Positions 10,544 to 21,570 of a DNA stretch of 64,000 nt are shown one piece after another. Under the pieces are notes generated by a model, which saw only the letters and a program-made list of their open reading frames with translations, was not told where the DNA came from and did not search any database. Within the stretch, counting starts at the first letter, position 1. Each line of letters begins with the position of its first letter. This DNA is from Xiphias gladius. Lineage: Eukaryota; Chordata; Actinopteri; Istiophoriformes; Xiphiidae. The stretch covers positions 26,785,545 to 26,849,544 of the forward strand of contig NC_053420.1 in NCBI RefSeq assembly GCF_016859285.1, read 5' to 3'. Position numbers and translations under genes: made by a program.

Positions 10544-10575
<32 letters not shown>

Positions 10576-12153
10576 ACAACACAACAACACATACACACCA
10601 ATAGACACAAGTTTAGATGCTGTTACTGTACTTAGTTAAGCATATTAATGACTTAACTAAGTACCAACATTTAAATCTTCATGTAATAACAATTTCCAGC
10701 TAATAAATAATAATCTACTTTAGTTAATGTAATAAGCTCCCTATTAATCTTATCAAGGTTTTTCATTATAAACTTTATGACTTATTTCATGTTCAACTGA
10801 CTTCATATAATGACGCCATTTCAGTTTTCAGGTTTGAAAATGTTTAAAAATAAAATGTGTTTGTCACTGGTGTAACTGGTGCTATGTCTAATCAAAGAAA
10901 AGATGAGAGCAGTAATTATATGTGCAATTGTATAAGGAATACATATATGTACTGTTTTGTAATGCAATTAAACACAGTGATAATTATTATGTTATCAGGT
11001 CGTGTGGTAGGGAGCTTTGAGATAGGTGAGAAGTGCGTTAACAGCAGAAGTGCAATACACACTGGAACACGGTGTTAGGTTAAGAGTGTGTAATGCTTAT
11101 GGTGGTGTTATTACACCGTTAGTCATATCATCACCTGAACAAAACACGCCAGCGTTGGTGGTGATTTATTGTTCTGAGTGTTGGGATGAGAATCTGAGTG
11201 ACAGCTCTCACTTTGGATGAAATGGAGGGGAACACAATGAAGAGGAACTCAAGTGATTTCATGTGACAGGCGGGCATGAAAATCACGCCGTGTTTTATGG
11301 CTGCATGCTCCTCTCTCAATTCACATCAGCGTGACACAGTGTGGAGGGGTTGTTGTGACAGGAATGGGTGTTTCATTAGCAGGTTATTGCAATGATGTAT
11401 ACTCATAAATCCTAATTTGGATAGAGAAATAACTCAAAGAATAAGTTTGCAACTTCACTGCTTGGTAGTTATCAATTGATGTGTATTTATAGATAAGCTG
11501 GTAGATGCACTATAGATACTGTACTTGCTATTTTACATTCAAATAGACTGCCTTGCTTTTAGAATCACAAAAACACAATTTCTGTGTGGCTTTCCTGAAA
11601 TGACTTTTATTTCACATTTTTAAAAAAAATCCTCTTTGTCTTCTTTGTTTTTTAACTCTCAAAAGAATATAGTTCTACATTTTACTGTGTAATCATACAT
11701 TTTCAGCACAAGGTATTTTTTTTTTACTTTTTTCCTTAACTGAACACAGTAAAATTAAAATACGCCATAGGATTACTTAGAGAATCATTTTTCCAGTATT
11801 TTAAAGAGGTTCGGTAGTGACAGATGTTACAATGAGGAATTGGTCTCAATACGATAGAAACACACATAATTATTTTACTTTGCCTTTACTGTAATATTTT
11901 CATTTTATTTCTGTATCTTTCGTGTTGAAGTACCAAGGTGTTGAAAAATGACTTCGTTCTCGATTACTTACGCTAAATATTTATTATCAACTAAATATTA
12001 TTAAATATTTGCCATTAAGACCAAGGAAAATATTAAGCAGTGCACAACAGGCAACATTTTCATTTTTGAAAATAGCAGTTTGAAAAGCAAGTACTTGTTC
12101 TGCATATTCCCATCGTGACGAGCGCTTTCCAGTACCGGTTTGCTTCCACTTAC
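10536..12153 (-). other. prok2: prok2 intron 1
   Basis: 1618 bp with GTAAG at 12153-12149 and AG at 10537-10536. It contains a (CA)n tract at 10545-10573 hard against the acceptor and a perfect 13-bp inverted repeat at 10628-10664. No other feature seen. Confidence 0.85.
10545..10573. repeat. (CA)n microsatellite at a splice acceptor
   Basis: 29 bp of alternating CA on the + strand, which is (TG)n in the prok2 pre-mRNA. It ends only 9 nt before exon 2 and so forms its polypyrimidine-tract position. Confidence 0.95.
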
Positions 12154-12225
12154 CCCTGTGATGACAGCTGAGGATCCCTGGGACACCAACAACAGGGAGA
12201 AGAGCAGTAGGAAGAAGGACCTCAT
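12154..12225 (-). CDS. prok2: prok2 coding exon 1 (signal peptide and AVITG)
   Basis: 72 nt, 24 codons. The ATG at 12225-12223 gives MRSFFLLLFSLLLVSQGSS, a clean signal peptide of 19 residues, followed by AVITG, the invariant N-terminus needed for prokineticin receptor activation. The exon ends GGG before GTAAGT (phase 0) and joins ACEKD in exon 2, as in all prokineticins. An in-frame upstream start (12348) would add about 40 residues before the signal peptide and is rejected. The full predicted precursor is 24+42+41=107 residues, against 108 for human PROK2 as I remember it. I chose PROK2 over PROK1 because of the neighbours gpr27 and rybp. Confidence 0.95.
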
Positions 12226-12368
12226 GATAAAGAGCCGTCTATGTGCTCCTGTGCCCTCCAGGGTGAAAAGTGAGGATGCTGAGGCTGACAGACCTTGCTG
12301 CATGTGCATACGTGACAGACTGCAGAGACAAGTGGCCTCCAAACTCATGTGTTGAGGGCTGACAGAGG

Positions 12369-12376
12369 TTTATAAA
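12369..12376 (-). promoter_or_regulatory. prok2: TATA box of prok2
   Basis: TTTATAAA (reads the same on both strands) about 145 nt upstream of the prok2 ATG. A start near 12340 would give a 5' UTR of roughly 115 nt. Confidence 0.65.
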
Positions 12377-12401
12377 CCCAGCCCGCTGTTCAGAAACTCT
12401 C

Positions 12402-12408
12402 TGACTCA
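12402..12408. promoter_or_regulatory. AP-1-type site upstream of the prok2 TATA box
   Basis: TGACTCA, a perfect AP-1/TRE consensus, 25 bp upstream of the TATA box in prok2 orientation. The position fits a proximal promoter element; function is inferred. Confidence 0.4.
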
Positions 12409-12419
12409 TTCAGACCAGC

Positions 12420-14000
12420 ATCTCCTTGCAGAGGCTACAAAAAAAAAAAGGAAAAAGAAAAGACCAAGGTGAACTTTAACATGACAATATCCCTGCTTTT
12501 CAATTTCCTGGGAGCACTCTTTACCATGAATCCACATTTTCCTACCAAAAACAAAGCTTATTTTACACTCACTAATGCTGAAGCTGGACAGGATCAGTGT
12601 GAACATGTCCACTGCATCATTATGTTATATTCCTTGTGTCTTTTGCCTCCCCCTCGCCTTTTCACACTCCAAGGCCGCAGTTGTGAATATATCCTTTCAA
12701 ACCCACTCGCTTAACAGTGTTCACAACCGAAGCAGCTATAATTCATGGATGTGAAATTCTGAGGCCACCGCACTCGTGAAAATAAACATACTTAAGTGAT
12801 ACGGGCCACTTATTATCTCACCCTATGATTTCTGATTGTTCTCATTCGCACTGACGAATGTACTCCGGCACCCTGCATGGAGAAGAGGCATTTCATCGTC
12901 TTTACTGATGAACTACGAAGGAAGTCAGCCTATACCCACCTATAATGTCGAGTTAGCTCAACTCCACATATGTATCCTAACCCACCCATTCTGTGTGGCT
13001 GAATGAACGCTCGACAGTTTACTGCCATTCATTATAGTCTAATCCTAATTTCGAAATAGTATCAGTCAATTGATTTACAGAATGACAGAAAATTATGTCA
13101 ACAACAATTTTGATAATCAGTTACTTGATCAATTACCAAGGAAAGAATAAATATTGACAGGGTGAAATGTGAGAACTTAATTGATTTTCTCTGTTTTGTA
13201 TCATTGAATCAATTCAACTGAAATGAAATAATGAAAATAATCCTTTGATGCAGCCCTCCATATAGTGTCTGACTTTTAATAGTTGTTTAATCGTTGCCCG
13301 ACATAGAGTTATCAAGATCCCCTGTACACCTTTTCAAAAAACCACATTTATGTGTTTTTATTCCATTATTCTGGATTTAATAATGCCAGGTGTTTGGAAG
13401 ACAATAAGTGGCAACAAAAAAGTTCAAAACCTGACGTGGACAAACTATAAAGGTGGACTGAGTGAGCAACCGGTGGAGACTTCACTGTCACCGTGTTTCG
13501 GAACAGTGGCACCCCGTGTACAGCTGACCGACACGACCCATCAACACTTCTGAGCTAAATCTGTCCTCTTCACACCTTGGCAGAGCGACACTGAACACTG
13601 AGTCATGCAGGAAGACCAGAGTCCAGCATGCAACAGTGACCCACTACTGCCCTGTTTCATCTCAACTATTATACTGAACAATGCAAATCACGAAAGGCGA
13701 GGCAACTTCATTTGCACGGCATCTCTCAAACACACAGGTGGTTCAAAGGAAAAAAAAACAAAAAAAAACGGGTCACAATAGAATACAATCAGACCAGAAG
13801 TTAAGTAAGATCAAATGAAATACAAATAGACAAAATACAATGAATCAATCAATCAAAGCCACAACAGAGAAGAACAAAAGAGTTTTTCATTCAGATTTGG
13901 AAGTGGATAAGCTTGGGGTGCATTTAAGACTGAATCCACACTAAACACAGGAGAGTGAACGGAGGCTGACACTCTACCGTAGTAACCTGCTGTTAGGTCC
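12420..14000. other. Intergenic with one repeat copy
   Basis: Upstream flank of prok2. The only recognisable item is an inverted, divergent copy of the 8271-8775 element at about 13020-13258 (ends gaaaataatcctttgatgcagccct). A-rich tracts occur at 13750-13769. Confidence 0.45.
13020..13258 (-). mobile_element. Divergent hAT-like non-autonomous element copy
   Basis: On the - strand it starts agggctgcatcaaaggatta and carries the same internal order (gagaaaatcaatta, tgataatcag-type segments) as the copy at 8271-8775. Degraded and non-coding. Confidence 0.45.
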
Positions 14001-14711
14001 CAGTGTTGGCAAAGTTACTTGAAAACTGTAATCAATTACTCATGACACATTATTCATTGATAAAGTAGTTACAATAGTTTCCTAATTATTCAGCAGCAAA
14101 AGTAATACATTACTCATTACTTTACTTTCATTACTCAGCTGTCACCTCAGTTGCACGTCTTCTTCTGTATTTGACACATGCAGAAATAGAAAACAGGACA
14201 CTGCAGTTAGCAGGAAGCCCCACAATCGGGAGGGATTGAATAGGTTTAATGGTCCTACTGAAAGGCATGTCAGATGGTGGGATAGCATAGGGACACACAC
14301 ACAGCTCTCCAGAAGTCCTGACCTCAGAAACGTGGTTACATACCCTCCAGCTCTGAAAAAAAGAGGTGACTCCCGAATGCACGTGTACCTGTGGCTAACG
14401 TTCGCCTCATCAGCTCCTCAAGAACAAATAAACTTTAAATAAGACAGCTTTTTCACCTGGAGCCGCATGTCTCCTCTTTTTGTAGAGGCCACCACCTCCA
14501 CCAGCCTGCCCACTGAACACAGAGACCAAACTGGTATCAACCCCCCCCATCAAGCTCTCGGTAAGACAGCCAACCAGTCGACCTGCAAATGTCAAAGTAA
14601 CAGAGCGTTACTGGGATAAGTAAATGACTGAATTTCAAATTGCTATCCCTCACAGTGCTTGTCATTGAAAAAAGTAATGACATTACTGTAATGCATTACT
14701 GCCCAACACCG
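14001..14711. mobile_element. hAT-like MITE with CAGTGTTGG ends
   Basis: The left end reads cagtgttggcaaagttac; the right end on the - strand reads cggtgttgggcagtaatgc. They are imperfect terminal inverted repeats. The flanks are rich in taatcaattactcat and attacttt motifs, typical of a widespread teleost hAT-related non-autonomous family. The middle (about 14140-14590) is unrelated in composition and may be a later insertion. No transposase is seen. Confidence 0.65.
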
Positions 14712-15628
14712 TCTCTCTAAATCTTGTTTGGACATAAGACCGCTAATTCTTCCTGTTCGTCGGTCCTGGAATCAAGCAGAGAATGTCATCGTTGCTATCC
14801 CACTGCCAAAATATTTAATGACTTGGCATGACTCTGCCAAAATATTCTGCCAAAAAATGTAATTGACTTGGCTCTCATTCCTACAAATTGTTCATTATAG
14901 CACATTGTGAAGCCTTGAATGGACAGCACATCAAAGGCTAAAGTGTTTGCACAGACCAATCCCTGGACGGAGGCCTTTACTCTTTAGAAACAGAAAGAAA
15001 CAAGCGTTTCTGAAAATGCAACTTGAAGAACCGGCGAGGAAGAGGTTTCAGGTACATGAGCGCTCCCCGCCGTTGCCGAGAACTATCATTTTTTTGCCTT
15101 CGACGAGCGTTTGCATTCGGTTGTTCTCCATGTTGTTTTCAAAGAACAGAGTAAACAGAACAGGAACCAAGGGCTTCTAAAAAGAGAGCCTGTGTGTACA
15201 AAATGGATCCATCTGGTTTGAAGTGAAGCTGCGCGTCTGTAAAATCAGGTCTGGTTTACTGCCTCAAGTGACTGCTCCTATAAAAGTTTATTGCAACGCT
15301 GAGGTTTTGCAACTTTTCCACTTTTGCCAGGAGACATAATTAATTATCATTTGCCTTTAAACAGATGAATCCATTATTATTATTATTTTAGAGGCCCTTT
15401 TCTCATATCTCCTAAATTAAGACTTAATTAATCACCAGAAACATTTTTATTGTCTCTATGTTCACTGCACACACATCTTAGGTTGACGCACATGACACTT
15501 CTGAGTTTGGTTTCCTGGAAGAAGTCCGTGCATGCTTCTCTGTCTTGTGTGTCATTCCTGTGCTGAAGAAGGGCAGTGGCAGTGCATCCTTTGTGGTGTT
15601 TTGTAATCTTTAAGGAGGGTGGGGTTGC

Positions 15629-15630
<2 letters not shown>

Positions 15631-15677
<47 letters not shown>
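15631..15677. repeat. (GT)n microsatellite
   Basis: 47 bp of uninterrupted GT. Confidence 0.97.
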
Positions 15678-15679
<2 letters not shown>

Positions 15680-16144
15680 TGTGACTGTGGGGGGTTGGGG
15701 GGCGTTGAGGGACATGAAGAGGCATCAAGACAAGCGTGTTTGGCGACCTGACAGACAGGCTTGACATCTTCGGCTCCTCAGTGTGTCGGCAGAGATTAAT
15801 GGCTCCCAGGACCCCCCTTTTGGCAGTGTGTGTTTTTATGCTATTGGTTATGTTCTAATGAAGAAAGTAGTAGTGCTTACATCCTTGAGAAAAAGAATTT
15901 CTCTGGTATGCTGGCCCAGCAGAGTGCAGAGGGATAAACCATGTAGTTTGAGCACTGGAAATTTACAGACATGTTGGATTTCAGGGACTGCAGTACAGCC
16001 AGGGCGGCCGTCGTTCACTCATCTTCTGATTCTATCCTCCTCTACATCTCCAATCTGACTTGCTCCACATCCATAAACATGTGAGAGGGACACATGCCAC
16101 GAGATTATGGGGTTGGGGCGAACATCGGATTCTTTCTGCCAGCA

Positions 16145-16179
16145 CATGTCATCCGAGGATCAGACCCTCGGATGACATG
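16145..16179. repeat. Perfect inverted repeat, 14-bp arms
   Basis: CATGTCATCCGAGG (16145-16158), a 7-nt spacer, then its exact reverse complement (16166-16179). Function unknown. Confidence 0.9.
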
Positions 16180-19100
16180 ATGTCGCTGCTGCCGATGCAC
16201 CATGTTGCCAGCAGGCTTCCTCCCTTATTTCGGGCCACACAACATGCCAGAATCCCTCGCTTGCATATAATCTGACGGTCTCTATTATGACCCTCTTGTG
16301 CAGGGTTTCATGTCGGCTGAATCTGGGTAATGCAGGGGCGCCCACCTGCTGGGACAATCCCAGAGAAGAGATTAGGGAGGAGTGTGGGTGTGCACGTTGT
16401 CAGCCTCTTTTTTAGTACTAAAACCGTTCCTGGGCAGTGTCATATGTGAACAAAATGGCATGGGAAAATAATAGAAGAAAACACCCTAAGGACTTGTAAG
16501 GTGAGCCACAGCGATGAATTGTTGATTATAATTTCCTTTTCCTTCAGATGTAGCACCGTCATGCCACATCACGATCTTTGTGGGAAATTAACATTCTATC
16601 AAAGCAGCTCAGAGTCTGCATTGCCTCGCCTTGCTCCCCACTTATTAGTCTTTCACACAGTAGCATACCGCCAGAGCATGAAAGTTGTCCTTGGCTGCTG
16701 AAATAACGGCGGAGGACTGGATGTACGAAAACCGAAGGACACGTGAGCAGCTGCAGATTGGGTGCCTGGGAAAAGTATTCTGATCCACTCATTCAAAGTG
16801 GTGAATTTCAATCTCGACGCTGTTTTGCAAGACATTTTGCACATGGGAGATTATTTTAAACAGCAATCAGTAACATTCTGGAGTTTCATCTCATTTGTTT
16901 CTAATCCTGTCTGATTATCTGAAATGTATAAGGGTTGGGGAAGAATGTCACCTCATTATAGACAGAGGTTTTCTGCTGGATCTCAAAGCTTCATGTTAAC
17001 ATTAGCACCAATTCAGTGCCACTGAGATGTATTCATGGAATACTATGAAGTGGAATACGTTTCAGCTGAAGTACAATACCTGTCATTTGCTTCAATCATA
17101 TTTAAAACACACATGCATACAAACACGCACACACACACAACTGTCCTCCATCACTTCACAAGGTCAAAGCTAATTCACTCTAGGAGATTTCCTTGCTTTC
17201 CTTTTTTTTTTTCCACAAAGACTACCTCTCACGGCCATCACCTATTCACACCTGACGCTCTAATGATAATTTCTATTCTTTCTGTCACAACAGCCCACAC
17301 TTGTGCATCATCGACAAATTCCATCGCACCTTGACGTAACAAGCAGTTTCTGCTCTGATTACAGAGGCTTGTGTATGCTGTAACGGATGGGATGTTGGAG
17401 TTCCCACAAAGCAGCTCATAATTCACCAAATCACATTAAGAAATTGTGCTAATTTATGGGAGTTCCAGATTAGCTGGTTGTAACAGGGAGTCAAGTCAGA
17501 GCAAGAGCACAAAGGGCACAAGGATAGTTAATGGGGGAAATATTTATCTATTCAGTAACTTGTGAACAGTAATCAAATTTCTTTATGAAAGCAGTAATCA
17601 CAATAATTCAAATGTCTAATGATCAGTAAAGTATTTTTTATTAATCAACGCTTCGGAAACATTACACCATTGTTTTTGAATTATGACATCTAGTAGTAGA
17701 GCGGGAGCCTTATCACACCATTATTTACGAGATCTGGCAAAGTGTGCGTAAAAAAGAAAAAGCTCTGGAACCTAGGAGGAGCAAGATTGGAAGCCCCACA
17801 AAGGGCAGGATAAGAGACATGATATAAATATGAGAGCTTTCACCTTCAAGTTGAGTTGCTCCTGGGACCAGCTCAGTTTATTGTGTGTCTTCGACTAGAA
17901 GCAATAAATCTAACTCCGATGCACCAGACCAGGAGACTTCATGTAATTATTTCTGTGATAAAAAGAGTTTGTGGAATCGAGCACTAAACTGTGTGGTGGA
18001 GGGGCCTAGGCCTATTAGGCCCTGGGGGTGGGCCTTCTCATTCCCACGACAGTTGCATCATATAGTATATATACATCATATAATTAGTCTTATCTAAGAA
18101 ATGTAAAAGTGTTAGTTAAAATAAAAATGAGTTTTAAAAAAAGTGCAGCGTCAGATTAAGCTAACCTAGCAGACGTCATTAGGTAAATTAGTCTAATGTC
18201 TTAGCATAGCGTTTTGTAACTTGAGGTATGTTGGGTTATTTCTGTGAAATGTAATTTAAAATCAATAGTTATCAAGTGTCAGGTCAGATGTGCCGACCGT
18301 ATTTCATATTTCCTTTACTCTTCGCTCTCAACAATTCATGTTAGTTTCATGTTGTCTGAGTAAGAACTGGTTTGTGTGGTGCACTTACAGTAGTAAACAC
18401 ATTTCAACTAGATAAAGCTTGAAGTTGGGATGCACTGGTGTAAATCACAGTAATACAACAGTGGTCTCATAATGTAACTTCAGCACGATGATGATAGATC
18501 TCACAGTCTCATTTCATTTTAGGACACACATATCATACATAACACACATATGATTGGACTCGGTATGGGATTTTTCTTGGACACAAAAATCTTTACGAGC
18601 AGGGCCGTGTCCCAGCAGCTTGGATGCTCTCTGTGTAGAATTTGTCTTGTTGATGTCTCTTCCCACATTCCAAAGACATGCAGGTAGAATAAAGATCTTG
18701 AATTTCCCACACGTTTTAACACTGAGAGCCAAACATGACGTGGTCTGTGGCTTCACCTTAGGGCTGTGCTTTACTTCTCTGAGTTTTTAGAACTCTGTGT
18801 ATAGGTCTATACACAGTGCATTTCTGTAAGCTAGTGTGTGTGTGTGATATAGTATTGCATATGATGTACAGGTGACGTATCACATGTAAACCGAGGTGCT
18901 ATGAAAGTATGAGCCATGTACTGTATATGCTGTGTATGTAGTCTGTATATAATATAATGTAATATAGTGCAATATACATCTAAAATGATATTTTAGGGAT
19001 AATTAATGCCAACTTCTTCCCACAAGGCTCGTGTGTGATCAGAGGGTAAATAATCAAAAGCCTGATACTATGTATGCATTTAAATAGGCATACACATTAT

Positions 19101-20039
19101 GTATATCTCTTCTCATATTCATATCCATCTATCTATTTACATATGTGAGTGTTTACGTATGACAGAGAACAGGGTTGCTGTTCAGAGTACAAACAAAGGA
19201 CTTTTCAGCGCGCATAAAGCATCTGCACCAAAGGAGCTGCTATTCAAAATTCAATGTGTGTAGGGTAATTATCCGCAATTATCCGCTCTGTCTGATTAAT
19301 GTTTTTTTGCCGAGGCAAAGTGGAGTGAGTGGTGCTGCCGCATGCCACTGGGGTTTATAGATGTCTAGGTGAGTCCGTCGATTTGGCTCTACAGCAAAAG
19401 AGACAAAATGCCAAACCAAACACACCTTTATCCACCGGGGAAATACAGACTGTGAAGGTCTCTTCAAGAGCTCACCATGCTAGTTTGATATACATTTAAT
19501 ACGAAAATACTCTGCTTTAGGGAGTTAAGTCATTGTAACAAATATGTATGTATGTATAGTCATACGTATATGTCTATGACAAATATGTTGCATGCTAACA
19601 CTTTTTACACGATTCTCAGAAATTTAATCTATGACCTGGAGATTCAAAACGTCCCCAAACAAAATGTCGCTCATGAATGGAGTTCACTAACGATGGTGAC
19701 GTTGTTAGCGATGTACACAAGTAAACAAGCTTGGCAGCATTAGATGTCTCATTAAGATAAAAACAGCCAGTTAAAAATACAAACTGTATAGGCTACAGAT
19801 GCTCATTATCTCCCAACAGTTACCTGGCATGCGTCGTTTTAAAGTGTCGCAAGCCACTGGAGACACATGGGTGGTGTTGGTGTCGAGCCTTTCATCACAT
19901 GCTGTGCGAGGGGACCAATGGGCCAATTACTCACAGAAAGTTGAAGTAGTTTTTAATAGGTACAACTTCAAAAAAGTTTCAACGGCCAAAATGCATCAGA
20001 GGCTGCGTCGACTTTGACATTCTTGTTTTTATCTCACCT

Positions 20040-20745
20040 TGACATCAATCTCTCAAATTTTTAGACCACCCCCATTTTTTCAGGTTTTCCTGAAGTTAAG
20101 CAGTTTAAGTCCAGTAAATAACCTTAAATGGCACAAAGGTAAGGTTTACGTCTCCGAAAACTGAAAAATCTTGTAACTTTCATAGAAAACCGACCTTTTT
20201 CAGGGATTAAGAATTTGTTTAACTTGCAGCTTTCCTGCTGCAATGGAAGTAAATTAAGCCTTGAAAGCTAAGGCAAATTACTACAGGTACTTACACGTAC
20301 TCACATCCTACAGCAAGATAGTAACCCAAAACATTAGAGGAAAAGAACCAGACGGTGGCTTCAAATGATGGAAGACCAGCACAGTCTCCAGATTTAAACC
20401 CCATGGAGCTGGTTTGGGAGGAACTAGACAGAAGGTGAAAGCAAAGCAACCTGCAAGTGCAACACATCCGTAGGAACTTCTGCAACAATGTGCCGACGAA
20501 CTTTCTGAATTATATTTGATTTCTATTGTAGAAAGAACATCACGAGTGTGTTCGGCTGCAGAATTAGTAAAAAATTTTGATTAAATTTTTAGAGAAGATT
20601 CTATGATTCCTTGTTTTCAGAATCTCTAATTGTTCATTTTTTCTATGCTTTCGTTTCAGATGCAGTGAGACATTGCATTGTGTAAATTTAAATGGCAGCT
20701 GGAAAAATGGAGGTGTTCTAAAATGTTTGGCCGGTAGTGCATATC
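20040..20745 (+). pseudogene. Tc1/mariner transposon relic with transposase remnant
   Basis: On the + strand 20310-20336 reads LQQDSNPKH, the second catalytic Asp block of Tc1 transposase (usually LQQDNDPKH). About 20377-20430 reads PAQSPDLNPMELVWEELDRR followed by a stop, the hallmark third catalytic block with its Glu (usually NPIE). The sequence between the blocks has lost frame and carries stops. Upstream, 20060-20140 matches the 5' non-coding part of such elements (agcagtttaagtccagtaaa). The right end near 20740 reads gtttggccggtagtgcatat, like a Tc1 terminus. The first catalytic region is missing, so the copy is dead. Confidence 0.75.
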
Positions 20746-21409
20746 AGCTGATATGTGCAATTTCAACCATGGCTTCCTGTGCACTGTCATAAAGGATGGG
20801 GACAGGGAACATGCCAGAGAAGGCTGGGGTTCGCTCCTTTGTATAAGTAAATCCATCATGGATATGGCAATCACAGGGAATTACTGAGACCAGTGGATAC
20901 ATATGGTGCACCAAAGCATGATGCTAACGCACAGCGGCATCGGGAGCTCGCATGGCCACTGGGCCTGAAACTTCATTACATGTATCATTACTGTAGGTGA
21001 AAACACTGATCAGAGCAGGGACGTGAGCTTCAACGTGTGGGTTGATTGATATTATATAGAGGGGATGAACATGAAAACCACAGATTTTAGTGTTTCTGGT
21101 CTCTGTTTCTGTGCATGATAAATTATAATGCATTATACATAGTGCAGTAAAGGCACAACACCCAAGCACAAAGTAATGTTAAGGAATCAGTATTGATACA
21201 GGATAGGAATAAGATGATTTCAGTGTCAGCAGGTGTGGAAGGGAGTCATGTCAATCATGGTGAATCAAATGATATTTTTTTTTTTTTTAGTTTCAAAGTT
21301 AATTACTGAGCTTGGAAGCAACAGTTAAGAAAGCAATCTCACCACTTTCAATATAGTTTCAGTTTCAGTATAATGGTTCCCCTCTTAAGCCAACATGACA
21401 CAAAAACAA

Positions 21410-21570
21410 CCCAAAAAATCTGAACATCTACAATTCCATGACAACTAGGCAAGGCGTATCTGCCAAAGAAGAACATGTCATATAGTCGAAAGCTCCAGAA
21501 TAGCTACTAAATGGAACTTAAGGTGAGAAAGTTTTTTCTTTCCTCAGCTTAGAGCATTGTGTTCACACCT
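21410..21570 (+). repeat. Dispersed repeat, family B, copy 1
   Basis: Shares the order of phrases ccatgacaac, gaaagctccagaatagctac, ggaacttaaggtgag with 42485-42660. I recognise it as a common percomorph repeat without knowing its name. Non-coding. Confidence 0.5.

Larger units (their letters stand above)
14712..20030. other. Gene desert, left part
   Basis: No gene recognised over 5.3 kb. Contents: a (GT)n tract at 15631-15677; an AT-rich segment 15330-15435 with repeated TTAATTA/TAATTAAT homeodomain-type motifs; a perfect hairpin at 16145-16179; and a short CA-rich stretch near 17125-17138. None of the short ORFs has a recognisable product. Confidence 0.5.

Noticed and set aside
12226..12348. 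In-frame N-terminal extension of prok2 exon 1
   Set aside because: It would place about 40 residues before a clear signal peptide. The ATG at 12225 gives the normal prokineticin precursor length.
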